Assembly: GCA_032209605.1 (NCBI GenBank) | Contig: JASFXZ010000014.1 | Span: 18,371,231-18,435,230 of the forward strand | Length of the DNA: 64,000 bases | Reading direction: 5' to 3' | Source: Mactromeris polynyma | Taxonomy: Eukaryota > Mollusca > Bivalvia > Venerida > Mactridae | Shown here: positions 10,965 through 24,388 of the stretch, piece by piece | How positions within the stretch are numbered: position 1 is the stretch's first letter | How the letters are laid out: each line of letters begins with the position of its first letter | Translations under genes and position numbers: made by a program | The notes under the pieces: generated by a model | Seen by the model: only the letters and a program-made list of their open reading frames with translations | The model's database searches: none | What the model was told of the DNA's origin: nothing

Positions 10965-13900
10965 GACCCGACAATACAATACTACATGTTTAGATATAAA
11001 CGTCACTCGGCAATACAATACTACATGTTTAGATATAAACGTCACCCGACAATACAATACAACATGTTTAGATATAAACGTCACCCGACAATACAATACA
11101 ACATGTTTAGATATAAACGTCACCCGACAATACAATACTACATGTTTAGATATAAACGTCACCCGACAATACAATACTACATGTTTAGATATAAACGTCA
11201 CTCGGCAATACAATACTACATGTTTAGATATAAACGTCACCCAACAATACAATACTATAGGTTTAGATATGAATGCCACCCGACAATACAATACTATAGG
11301 TTTAGATATAAATGTCACCCAACAATACAATACTACATGTTTAGATATAAACGTCACCCGACAATACAATACTACATGTTTAGATATATACGTCACCCGA
11401 CAATACAATACTATAGGTTTAGATATAAACGTCACCCGACAATACAATACTACATGTTTAGATATATACGTCACCCGACAATACAATACTACATGTTTAG
11501 ATATAAACGTCACCCGACAAAACAATACTACATGTTTAGATATAAACGTCACTCGGCAATACAATACTACATGTTTAGATATAAACGTCACCCGACAATA
11601 CAATACTACATGTTTAGATATAAACGTCACCCGACAATACAATACTACATGTTTAGATATAAACGTCACTCGGCAATACAATACTACATGTTTAGATATA
11701 AACGTCACCCGACAATACAATACTATAGGTTTAGATATAAATGTCACCCAACAATACAATACTACATGTTTAGATATAAACGTCACCCGACAATACAATA
11801 CTACATGTTTAGATATATACGTCACCCGACCATACAATACTATAGGTTTAGATATAAACGTCACCCGACAATACAATACTACATGTTTAGATATAAACGT
11901 CACCCAACAATACAATACTACATGTTTAGATATAAACGTCACCCGACAATACAATACAACATGTTTAGATATAAACGTCACCCAACAATACAATACTACA
12001 TGTTTAGATATAAACGTCACCCGACAATACAATACTACATGTTTAGATATAAACGTCACCAACAATACAATACTACATGTTTAGATATAAACGTCACCAA
12101 CAATACAATACTACATGTTTAGATATAAACGTCACCAACAATACAATACTACATGTTTAGATATAAACGTCACCAACAATACAATACTACATGTTTAGAT
12201 ATAAACGTCACCCGACAATACAATACTATAGGTTTAGATATAAACGTCACCAACAATACAATACTACATGTTTAGATATAAACGTCACCAACAATACAAT
12301 ATTACATGTTTAGATATAAACGTCACCCGACAATACAATACTATAGGTTTAGATATAAACGTCACCCGACAATACAATACTATAGGTTTAGATATAAACG
12401 TCACCCGACAATACAATACAACATGTTTAGATATAAACGTCACCCGACAATACAATACTACATGTTTAGATATAAACGTCACCCAACAATACAATACTAC
12501 ATGTTTAGATATAAACGTCACCCGACAATGCAATACGGCAGGTTTAGATATAAACGTCATCCGACAATACAATACTACATGTTTAGATATAAACGTCACC
12601 CAACAATACAATACTACATGTTTAGATATAAACGTCACCCGACAATGCAATACTACATGTTTAGATATAAACGTCACCCAACAATACAATACTATAGGTT
12701 TAGATATGAATGCCACCCGACAATACAATACTACATGTTTAGATATAAACGTCACCAACAATACAATACTACATGTTTAGATATAAACGTCACCCGACAA
12801 TACAATACTATAGGTTTAGATATAAACGTCACCCGACAATACAATACTATAGGTTTAGATATAAACGTCACCCGACAATACAATACTATAGGTTTAGATA
12901 TGAACGTCACCCGACAATACAATACTATAGGTTTAGATATGAATGCCACCCGACAATACAATACTACATGTTTAGATATAAACGTCACCCGACAATACAA
13001 TACGGCAGGTTTAGATATAAACGTCACCCGACAATACAATACTACATGTTTAGATATAAACGTCACCCGACAATACAATACTACATGTTTAGATATAAAC
13101 GTCACCCAACAATACAATACAACATGTTTAGATATAAACGTCACCCGACAATACAATACAACATGTTTAGATATAAACGTCACCCGACAATACAATACAA
13201 CATGTTTAGATATAAACGTCACCCGACAATACAATACTACATGTTTAGATATAAACGTCACCCGACAATACAATACTACATGTTTAGATATAAACGTCAT
13301 CCGACAATACAATACAACATGTTTAGATATAAACGTCACCCGACAATACAATACAACATGTTTAGATATAAACGTCATCCGACAATACAATACGGCAGGT
13401 TTAGATATAAACGTCATCCGACAATACAATACTACATGTTTAGATATAAACGTCATCCGACAATACAATACTACATGTTTAGATATAAACGTCATCCGAC
13501 AATACAATACTGCAGGTTTAGATATAAACGTCACCCGACAATACAATACGGCAGGTTTAGATATAAACGTCACCCGACAATACAATACTACATGTTTAGA
13601 TATAAACGTCACCCGACAATACAATACGGCAGGTTTAGATATAAACGTCACCCGACAATACAATACTACATGTTTAGATATAAACGTCACCCGACAATAC
13701 AATACGGCAGGTTTAGATATAAACGTCACCCGACAATACAATACGGCAGGTTTAGATATAAACGTCACCCGACAATACAATACTACATGTTTAGATATAA
13801 ACGTCACCCGACAATACAATACGGCAGGTTTAGATATAAACGTCACCCGACAATACAATACTACATGTTTAGATATAAACGTCACCCGACAATACAATAC

Positions 13901-16900
13901 AACATGTTTAGATATAAACGTCACCCGACAATACAATACAACATGTTTAGATATAAACGTCACCCGACAATACAATACAACATGTTTAGATATAAACGTC
14001 ACCCGACAATACAATACTACATGTTTAGATATAAACGTCACCCGACAATACAATACAACATGTTTAGATATAAACGTCACCCGACAATACAATACTACAT
14101 GTTTAGATATAAACGTCACCCGACAATACAATACTACATGTTTAGATATAAACGTCACCCGACAATACAATACTACATGTTTAGATATAAACGTCACCCG
14201 ACAATACAATACAACATGTTTAGATATAAACGTCACCCGACAATATAATACTTCATGTTTAGATATAAACGTCACCCGACAATACAATACAACATGTTTA
14301 GATATAAACGTCACCCGACAATACAATACTACATGTTTAGATATAAACGTCACCCGACAATACAATACTACATGTTTAGATATAAACGTCACCCGACAAT
14401 TCAATACTACATTTTTAGATATAAACGTCACCCACAATACAATACGGCAGGTTTAGATATAAACGTCACCCGACAATACAATACTACATGTTTAGATATA
14501 AACGTCACCCGACAATACAATACGGCAGGTTTAGATATAAACGTCACCCGACAATACAATACTACATGTTTAGATATAAACGTCACCCGACAATACAATA
14601 CTACATGTTTAGATATAAACGTCACCCGACAATACAATACTACATGTTTAGATATAAACGTCACCTGACAATACAATACTACATGTTTAGATATAAACGT
14701 CACCCGACAATACAATACGGCAGGTTTAGATATAAACGTCACCCGACAATACAATACTACATGTTTAGATATAAACGTCACCCGACAATACAATACGGCA
14801 GGTTTAGATATAAACGTCACCCGACAATACAATACGGCAGGTTTAGATATAAACGTCACCCGACAATACAATACGGCAGGTTTAGATATAAACGTCACCC
14901 GACAATACAATACTACATGTTTAGATATAAACGTCACCCGACAATACAATACGGCAGGTTTAGATATAAACGTCACCCGACAATACAATACTACATGTTT
15001 AGATATAAACGTCACCCGACAATACAATACTACATGTTTAGATATAAACGTCATCCGACAATACAATACTACATGTTTAGATATAAACGTCACCCGACAA
15101 TACAATACTACATGTTTAGATATAAACGTCACCCGACAATACAATACGGCAGGTTTAGATATAAATGTCACCCGACAATACAATACTACATGTTTAGATA
15201 TAAACGTCACCCGACAATACAATACTACATGTTTAGATATAAACGTCACCCGACAATACAATACGGCAGGTTTAGATATAAACGTCACCCGACAATACAA
15301 TACGGCAGGTTTAGATATAAACGTCACCCGACAATACAATACGGCAGGTTTAGATATAAACGTCACCCGACAATACAATACTACATGTTTAGATATAAAC
15401 GTCACCCGACAATACAATACGGCAGGTTTAGATATAAACGTCACCCGACAATACAATACTACATGTTTAGATATAAACGTCACCCGACAATACAATACTA
15501 CATGTTTAGATATAAACGTCACCCGACAATACAATACTACATGTTTAGATATAAACGTCACCCGACAATACAATACTACATGTTTAGATATAAACGTCAC
15601 CCGACAATACAATACTACATGTTTAGATATAAACGTCACCCGACAATACAATACTATAGGTTTAGATATAAACGTCACCCGACAATACAATACTACATGT
15701 TTAGATATAAACGTCACCCGACAATACAATACAACATGTTTAGATATAAACGTCACCCGACAATACAATACTACATGTTTAGATATAAACGTCACCCGAC
15801 AATACAATACAACATGTTTAGACATAAACGTCACCCGACAATACAATACGGCAGGTTTAGATATAAACGTCATCCGACAATACAATACTACATGTTTAGA
15901 TATAAACGTCACCCGACAATACAATACTACATGTTTAGATATATACGTCACCCGACAATACAATACTACATGTTTAGATATAAACGTCATCCGACAATAC
16001 AATACGATAGGTTTAGATATATACGTCACCCGACAATACAATACTACATGTTTAGATATAAACGTCACCCGACAATACAATACAGCATGTTTAGATATAA
16101 ACGTCACCCGACAATACAATACTACATGTTTAGATATATACGTCACCCGACAATACAATACTTTAGGTTTAGATATAAACGTCACCCGACAATACAATAC
16201 TACATTTTTAGATATAAACGTCACCCGACAATACAATACTTTAGGTTTAGATATAAACGTCATCCGACAATACAATACAACATGTTTAGATATAAACGTC
16301 ACCCGACAATACAATACTACATGTTTAGATATAAACGTCACCCGACAATACAATACTACATGTTTAGATATAAACGTCATCCGACAATACAATACTACAT
16401 TTTTAGATATAAACGTCACCCGACAATACAATACTACATTTTTAGATATAAACGTCACCCGACAATACAATACTTTAGGTTTAGATATAAACGTCATCCG
16501 ACAATACAATACTACATGTTTAGATATAAACGTCACCGACAATATAATACTTCAGGTTTAGATATAAACGTCACCCGACAATACAATACGGCAGGTTTAG
16601 ATATAAACGTCACCCGACAATACAATACTATATGTTTAGATATAAACGTCACCCGACAATACAATACTACATGTTTAGATATAAACGTCACCCGACAATA
16701 CAATACTACATGTTTAGATATAAACGTCACCCGACAATACAATACTACATGTTTAGATATAAACGTCACCCGACAATACAATACTACATGTTTAGATATA
16801 AACGTCACCCGACAATACAATACGGCAGGTTTAGATATAAACGTCACCCGACAATATAATACTTCAGGTTTAGATATAAACGTCACCCGACAATACAATA

Positions 16901-18655
16901 CGGCAGGTTTAGATATAAACGTCACCCGACAATACAATACAACATGTTTAGATATAAACGTCACCCGACAATACAATACAACATGTTTAGATATAAACGT
17001 CACCCGACAATACAATACGGCAGGTTTAGATATAAACGTCACCCGACAATACAATACGATAGGTTAAGATATAAACGTCATCCGACAATACAATACAACA
17101 TGTTTAGATATAAACGTCACCCGACAATACAATACAACATGTTTAGATATAAACGTCATCCGACAATACAATACAACATGTTTAGATATAAACGTCATCC
17201 GACAATACAATACAACATGTTTAGATATAAACGTCACCCGACAATACAATACGGCAGGTTTAGATATAAACGTCATCCGACAATACAATACAACATGTTT
17301 AGATATAAACGTCACCCGACAATACAATACAACATGTTTAGATATAAACGTCACCCGACAATACAATACGGCAGGTTTAGATATAAACGTCATCCGACAA
17401 TACAATACTATAGGTTTAGATATAAACGTCACCCGACAATACAATACGATAGGTTTAGATATAAATGTCACCCCACAATACAATACTATAGGTTTAGAAA
17501 CGTTACCCGGCAATACAATGCGGCAGGTTTAGATATAAACGTCACCCGACAATACAATACGATAGGTTTAGATATAAACTTCTCCCGACAATACATGCGG
17601 CAGGTTTATATATAAACGTCATCCGACAATACAATACGGCAGGTTTAGATATAAACGTCACTCGACAATACAATAGGTTTAGATATATACGTCACCGACA
17701 ATACAATACTATAGGTTTAGATATAAATGTCACCCGACAATACAATACTATAGGTTTAGAAACGTTACCCGGCAATACAATGTGGCAGGTTGAGATATAA
17801 ATGTCACCCGACAATACAATACTACAGTTTTAGAAACGTTACCCGGCAATACAATGCGGTAGGTTTAGATATAAACGTCACCCGACAATACAATACAATA
17901 GGTTTAGATATAAATGTCACCCGACAATACAATACAATAGGTTTAGATATAAATGTCACCCGACAATACAATACAATAGGTTTAGATATATACGTCACCC
18001 GACAATACAATACAATAGGTTTAGATATATACGTCACCCGACAATACAATACTATAGGTTTATATATGAATGCCACCCGACAATACAATACAATAGGTTT
18101 AGATATATACGTCACCCGACAATACAATACAATAGGTTTAGATATATACGTCACCCGACAATACAATACTATAGGTTTAGATATAAATGTCACCCGACAA
18201 TACAATACAATAGGTTTAGATATATACGTCACCCGACAATACACTACTATAGGTTTATATATAAATGTCACCCGACAATACAATACTATAGGTTTAGAAA
18301 CGTTACCCGGCAATACAATGCGGCAGGTTTAGATATAAACGTCACCCGACAATACAATACTATAGGTTTAGATATGAATGCCACCCGACAATACAATACA
18401 ATACAATAGGTTTAGATATAAATGTCACCCGACAATACAATACAATAGGTTTAGATATAAACGTCACACGACAATACAATACGATAGGTTTAGATATAAA
18501 CTTCACCCGACAATACAATACTATAGGTTTAGATATAAACTTCACCCGACAATACAATACGGCAGGTTTAGATATGAATGCCAGCCGACTATACAATACT
18601 ATAGGTTTATATATGAATGCCACCCAACAATACAATACGATATGTTTAGATATGA
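10965..18655. repeat. 39-bp satellite array, about 7.7 kb
   Basis: Roughly 195 head-to-tail copies of a 39-bp unit (acccgacaatacaatactac followed by atgtttagatataaacgtc). The main variable triplets give ctacatg, caacatg, cggcagg, ctatagg, ctttagg and cgatagg forms. The ctatagg form is common at both ends, and cggcagg is concentrated at about 12540-17650. A few 38-bp units (caccaacaata, about 12055-12300) and shortened units with gaaacgttacccggcaatac (about 17495-18310) break the phase. Because 39 is a multiple of three, three frames stay open for kilobases (up to 859 codons), reading as 13-residue repeats on both strands. There is no start context, splice or unique terminus that would make these genes. 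Confidence 0.97.
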
Positions 18656-20393
18656 TTAGTAATAGAGTATATGACATCGTTATATAATTATGAAAATAAA
18701 GATAAAAGTGTAAAATGTAATTGTTATTTTTAAATTATAGCAAAATTTTATTTTCAATAAATTTTGTTGACTACCAACACTTGTTAACAAATAAAATAAT
18801 TTGTTGAGATTATTTATTCATAAAATTACTTTGTTCATAACAGAACTTTTTTTTCTCTATTAAATGATGCCATTCAATGTATTTACAATGCAACAAACAA
18901 CGCTGTTTAAAATGAAGTTCACGTACATTGATAACCTCTCTCTAACGCTGAAACATCGGTGGACATTTTGATACAATTTGGAAGAAAAATGGCATTTTTT
19001 TTCAGAAAATATTAACTCCGTGGTAGCCGTAGAGCGAGGACCGGCTGAAAAATATTCAATAGCGTGCGGAAAGTAGCGTGGTTAGCTAGCGAGCAACATT
19101 CTACGAATTCGCATAAATATTTGAAGAAGTCTCAAATTTTCACCAACTTGTGATAATGTTTTAAACATTTATGGACTCTCCACACCTATACTGTAATTTC
19201 CACGAAATTTGCGTGACAAGCGCCAATCCATCAGCGGCGAAGTGTATATAATTTCGGACATTCTATCTCGGATGGTGTCCGTATTAGGGATTTTAGCTTT
19301 TTATTTGGCGCTTTCACTCACTAGAGTATTTCATAACATGATATTCAAATAATATTATCTAGTTATAGGAAGGGAAGATAACGATGATTTATTTGCATAG
19401 TATTGATAGAGTGTCGTCTGCTGACAGTGATTTATGACGCCACTTCCGTTGTTTTCCCGCCATATCCACAGAATAACTGTGTTGTGTTGTTACGCGGTGT
19501 TGTTTTGCGACAGAATAAATCTACTTGGAAGAAATCACTTCTTGTCTGATGTACACCTGAAATGAAAGGTAGGCACATATGTGTCATGTCTGATTTCCCG
19601 AAATCATCTCTAGAAAAATAAACAAGCATGTCAAATATTTCGGAAAACATGACATTTGTTCATGAAATAAACACAAGATATCCCAGCCAATGAAGGGATC
19701 ATTTTTATTTCCCATAATTCCCGAAAAATTTTGAATCAAAATTAGACAAAAAAAGTGGCTGTTCTTTTCAGTTATTCTAACAACACCTTCAGGATACAAC
19801 ATAAGAAATAAAATAATTATCAGGGAAATATTCACTCGCGAGAACAAACAAATGCAGTAGTATTATAATTACATATTTTTTGCTTGAGGTGAAATCTGCG
19901 AAAACATAAAACACGAATATTGACCGGTAGAATATAATGGTTGTTGTGATACGAACAGGATTTACGCTGATGCTAGGTGATAAATCCCTGTAAATAACAC
20001 ACAATGATGAATAATTTTTTTATACATGCAGTATATATTGAACATTTAAATATAAATACATGGTATATTGTATTATTATCCATAAGATGAAAATAAAACC
20101 GTTGATATACAGTGTTAATTGTATTTACAATAACATGAACGCAAAACATATAACCATAGTATACAAGTATGGACTGATCACCGCTGTTGGTGAAGCGATA
20201 GGTATTAAAGCGTGTTTGGAGCAGAATATCAACGTCATGTATAGCAGCTTGAAAGTGCATAATTGTTTTATTACATGTATATATAAATTATGCCATTTCG
20301 ACATTCAATATTTCACAGGATATTTAACCAATGAGTCGAGTATTTTAATTAAAACAAATGGACGAATCGATGTTTCTCCACAGTGAATACCTG
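18656..20393. other. Intergenic sequence without recognisable gene
   Basis: Short open frames on both strands (for example 20060-20386 plus, 19973-20260 minus) have no domain-like content and overlap one another. No repeat, RNA gene or transposon protein is seen. Confidence 0.5.
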
Positions 20394-20537
20394 CCCTGCG
20401 TTCAGTTACGGCTAACAGTCGCTCATGTTTTGTTTTGTATCCCTGGTCCACCGTATCACATTGACTGCACAGGGGGAACCAAATTACAAAACGTTACGAA
20501 ACGTGAGCCGCAAATACCTTTTACTGAACGCAGGACT
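20394..20537. mobile_element. Short inverted-repeat element, family B, copy 1
   Basis: Left end cctgcgttcagttacggcta (from 20395). The right end ttactgaacgcagg (20523-20536) is its reverse complement over 13 of 14 outer bases. About 145 bp and non-coding. The left 100 bp (ending ggaaccaaatt) matches closely an internal segment at about 30714-30805, so it belongs to a dispersed family with copies at 30571-30940 and 31145-31380. Confidence 0.7.
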
Positions 20538-21989
20538 ATTGTCACAGTTGGTGCCGACGTGTAGTTTGTAACTGAACTCGCATGGATCATCGTCATCCGA
20601 AGCGCTTCGGAAATTATCGTAGTATTCCTAAGAAAACGACTGCTATATGAGGACAGCTTATTAGGATTCTCCTGTTGCTATTAGTGAACCAGTAAATATC
20701 AGTGAAAATTGGTGAATATCACATATTACGGACTCGAAAAAAATATTCATAGACAAATCAAAAAGCTTTTATTTTTACAGATTATATAATAATACGAAAT
20801 ATTTGCAATAGTACGATCTTTTTGTTGAGTATGATAATCCATCCATTACACGAAGTTAAAATGTCATGGAGCGTTAGTGTAAGCATTCACTTGTACATTG
20901 ATCAGTTTTACAATGGAAGGGAGGCTATTCGTACATGACTAAATATTGGATTCCTTGAATAAGCTCCCCTTCCGGTGTTTGTATTCAAATATATCTGTTG
21001 TATTCTTCAAGTTTTCGATTGTGATATGATATCGTTTAACTATATACAGTATATATATATATTCTTTATTTCAGTCTCGTCTATGCACAGTATAAAATAA
21101 CAGTATGTAAGTATCTACCCTAAATTGCTTGCACTCAGAAAACCGAACTAGCAGTTTTAGTTTGTATTATATAAAGAATTCAGATACAACCAAATGTTAC
21201 TCACATGGCACCTTATGTTTAATTGATTTCATTCAGTCTCACTGCGGACCAGCAACATATTGTAACTATAAACCGTTACCTAATGACACCATGTATAAGA
21301 TACCTTACGATAAAGCAGCCATTTTGTATACAGGGGCAGCGTGGCCTAGTCGGGTTTTTCGAGTTTTCTGTTCAATCGTGTACATTTGAGCGGTAATTAA
21401 CCTATCGATACCTTCCCAATGGTGAGTCAATCTGCTACATCAACCTTTATTTGATAAATTTTCACATAAGGAAATGATAATCTAGAAATGTTTGCAATGT
21501 TGGCGTCAGAATCCATTGTTTGGCAGTACATGTACATGTAATTGTAATTTGACTTTTGTATCGTAGAATGAGCAAATTACCTTTCTATAATTCCAAATTC
21601 AGCAAATCCCTGCATTCAGTTTGGCTAATCCGAGCCGTTCACAAACACATGAACGTCTAAATTTCGTTGATCACGGACTTTATTCAATGTGTGCGTTCTG
21701 ATCGGGGTGTACACACGTGTGAACGCCAATGGTATTTTAATCCTATAATATTTCAGACATACACATGTATGTGTACTTTAACATTGAATTGTGTTGATAT
21801 AATGAATGATGCCAATGCTGTTGAGTTGTCTATTATTGGCAATTGTGTTTACACACACTACAAACGTATCGAAAACGTTATATATATTTTAATTCGCGAA
21901 AACAAGTTCTATATAACCGGAAGTCGTATGCTTGACTGAAATTTTAGGTTTAATTGATTTAAAAGGCCACACAAAACTTCTAAAATTCT
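20538..21989. other. Intergenic sequence without recognisable gene
   Basis: AT-rich, with small open frames such as 21129-21389 and 21667-21939 (plus strand) that carry no recognisable motif. An AT dinucleotide run sits near 21045-21062. No RNA gene is recognised. Confidence 0.5.
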
Positions 21990-22174
21990 AAGACGTGTCG
22001 GAAAACTGTGGAGATTGTTGGCAGATATCTGAGGTATAAATACCATTGCGGAGTGATACGACCTATTTTTATGTCAGACCAATGACACGAAGGATAGCAA
22101 AACAGATTACGTACAAAGAGTACAATGAAGGATTGGACCAATGAGCTTTGGTGTAACGTTCGCATAATTAAATG
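21990..22174. repeat. Outer inverted arm, left
   Basis: Reverse complement of about 24207-24370 with high similarity. Shared blocks are aaggatagcaaaac, atgtcagaccaatgacac and gtgtaacgttcgcata. The arm lies outside the inner arm at 22205-22319, so the two pairs are nested. Confidence 0.75.
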
Positions 22175-22204
22175 TTTTTGTTAGTAAACAATATGCAATA
22201 TTAA

Positions 22205-22319
22205 GGTTCCTACCACTAGGTATGATCCGGAAAAATGGAAAATACTTGCGTAGGAATAGAGCAGAAGTTTTTTAAGAATATATCTTGGTACATTTTAACT
22301 GGTTCAATACTATTCAATT
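22205..22319. repeat. Inner inverted arm, left
   Basis: Reverse complement of 23926-24032. Shared blocks are ggttcctaccactagg, tacattttaactgg and actattcaatt. The right arm overlaps the start of the tyrosine-recombinase remnant, so this left arm carries an inverted piece of the same gene. Confidence 0.75.
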
Positions 22320-23229
22320 AGAAGTTGATTTTGTTAGTTAACAAAATGCAATAAATTATTATCCTGATATAAAGAACTACAACATATCCATATGAACTAA
22401 TATCCATTTATTTTAGATGAACCGACACAACGAATATTTTATAAGACAGGTCATGTGACTAGACAATAAAGATACATAATGATTCAAGGGGCAATTATTA
22501 ATAATTCGAAATAACTTTGGTAATCGAATGTAATTCCAATAATCAATCAATGCTTTAAATGCATCTAACACGCCAACTCCATGCCCAAAATAAGCAACCT
22601 ACAAACAAACAAATAACCAAGCTAAGCAAAGGTTTAAAAAACAAAACACTTACAACATGCTTCACACATTATATGCACTGCTAATGCCTGTAACATATGC
22701 TATAAATTATAACATAGGACAATATTCAATGTTGATCCTCAGTTTAGTATCATTACCACCCTATCCCAGTGATACCCTCCCCCCAAACAAAAAAATTGTT
22801 TTATGAACAGCGTCACATACCATGTCGCAAGAAACAATCCCCAAAGGTGTAAGAAACAACCTCTAAGGAGAGCGCCAACTTCAAAGAAATAACATACTAG
22901 AAAATATGATATACATATACATGTAGTAGACTGAGGATTGAGCTTCACATGCTATCTATTCTAACCACCAATAAACATAATTGTATTGATTGGTACTCAA
23001 TCCAATATTGTCATATTGTCGTAATTGATTATAATCCATTATTCATAGTTAACAGCTACATTAAGTCATAATTCAGTATAATTATAAATATGCAAGGGGT
23101 CGCAATCTGAGGCAGTACAGTTGAAGGAGTACTACAGACATTAACACTTGCCTGTACTTATGTCACTTTGTAGTAATAAATAAATTTCATCTACAAATTA
23201 AATGTGCAACTGTATTTATGAAAAACAAC
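22320..23229. other. Interior of the inverted-repeat element, no clear coding
   Basis: Lies between the inverted arms, downstream (in minus-strand terms) of the SGNH-like remnant. Short minus-strand open frames only. Nothing recognisable as a domain. Confidence 0.45.
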
Positions 23230-23600
23230 CGAAGGCGCCCGGTGCCTTCAACATTTAAATGTAGACCACCATCTCTGATGGCAAATAGTTCTCTAAAGGG
23301 CTTGCTAAACTTGAAAAAAAACGACGGAAAGAACAGACAAATTGCACTTTTCTTTCTGAGCATAATTTATGTAGTCTCCTATTAACAGCTTTAACTTGTG
23401 TACCAGTTATTTCATGATCCAGCGGCCTTAGTAAAATGCTGGACGTCACAAGATGCTTATCTGAATTATTATCTAACTTTTGAGATCAGCTTGTTAAAGG
23501 CACAAAGATCATATCTTCAGATTAACTGTTGACATCGTTAGTGCCTACATGAATATGCATGATGCTAAAGGGCTTTGATAACAAAGAAGAGTCATGTTAA
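23230..23600 (-). pseudogene. SGNH/GDSL-hydrolase-like remnant
   Basis: Minus-strand translation contains IMHIHVGTNDVNS (about 23528-23564). This resembles the block around the conserved Gly and Asn of SGNH hydrolases (typically HVGTNDL). After a stop, about 60 codons from 23449 read on to LFAIRDGGLHLNVEGTG (about 23238-23288). In this family the DGLHLN motif carries the catalytic Asp and His. Stops and a frameshift separate the blocks, so it is broken. It follows directly on the tyrosine-recombinase remnant on the same strand. SGNH-type open frames are, as I recall, known in some YR retrotransposons (Ngaro group) and in ORF1 of some CR1/L2 LINEs. That makes this a transposon gene rather than a host esterase, by inference. 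Confidence 0.6.
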
Positions 23601-23960
23601 ATTTTAAAAACGCACTTGTAGGCGTCAGACTTCCAATCATCTAAAAGTTGAATATACTCTGGAAATACATTATCATGAAAGGCCAAAGTAGCAAAACCTC
23701 TTCTAAAGGAGTGTGTAGAGAAATTCAAAGGCTCTAAATTGATTTTAGAAATACATTCCCGTAACTTTTGCTAAAATAATCTGTATGTAATACAACTTCC
23801 ATTTGGCAAGGAAAGACTGCTCCCCAGTTGTTGTTTTTATTTAATTTTCTCAATTTATCATATACTGAAACTTGGCATAATTTATATGGTAAACGTATTA
23901 AGGGGATATTATCTATCTTGCACCGAATTGAATAGTTTTGGACCAGTTAAAATGTACTAT
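23600..23960 (-). pseudogene. Tyrosine recombinase remnant (C-terminal catalytic half)
   Basis: Minus-strand translation of about 23590-23745 reads ...FSTHSFRRGFATLAFHDNVF and then IQLLDDWKSDAYKC. HSFRRG is the H-x-x-R block of tyrosine recombinases, and the DAYK tyrosine is at the expected place for the nucleophile. Upstream, WSKTIQFGA and IRLPYKLCQV (about 23880-23950) match the region after the first catalytic Arg, but are interrupted by stops. The first Arg box itself falls in or beyond the inverted arm and is not clearly present. Most similar in style to DIRS/Ngaro/Crypton recombinases of invertebrates. Non-functional as it stands. Confidence 0.72.
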
Positions 23961-24032
23961 TCTGAAAACACTTCTACTCTATTCCCATGTAAGTAGTTTC
24001 TATTTTCCAGATCATGCCTAGTGGTAGGAACC
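23926..24032. repeat. Inner inverted arm, right
   Basis: Partner of 22205-22319 in inverted orientation. Overlaps the 5' part of the tyrosine-recombinase remnant. Confidence 0.75.
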
Positions 24033-24206
24033 AAAATGGATCCTCAACAAATGACCGATCCTCCTTCAGCTGACTTACCAATGGAACACTATCCTGTTTT
24101 ACGAGCAAATACTACAACCTCCAAGCAACACATTATAATATAACACATCACATCCAATCAAACAGAATATTACACATGATTATGTCCACTTTTGTATGTT
24201 TTAAAT

Positions 24207-24370
24207 CATTTACTTATGCGAACGTTACACAAAATCGCATTGGTTCAGTCCTTCATTCTACTATTGTACGTCATCCGTTTTGCTATCCTTCATGTCATTG
24301 GTCTGACATAAAAAAGGTCGTATTACTCCGCAACGGTATTTACACCTCAGATACCCGCCACAAATATCCA
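24207..24370. repeat. Outer inverted arm, right
   Basis: Partner of 21990-22174 in inverted orientation. About 170 bp separates it from the inner right arm, whereas the left arms are only about 30 bp apart. One side has therefore gained or lost sequence. Confidence 0.75.
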
Positions 24371-24388
24371 GGGTTTTGTCCTGCAGCC

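Noticed and set aside
10986..17615. Very long open frames (up to 859 codons, both strands) in the 39-bp array
   Set aside because: They follow only from a stop-free unit whose length is a multiple of three. Several frames are open at once on both strands, and there is no unique N or C terminus, intron signal or domain.
20060..20386. 108-codon plus-strand open frame
   Set aside because: Composition follows local AT content, no domain-like motif, and overlapped by an equally long minus-strand frame.
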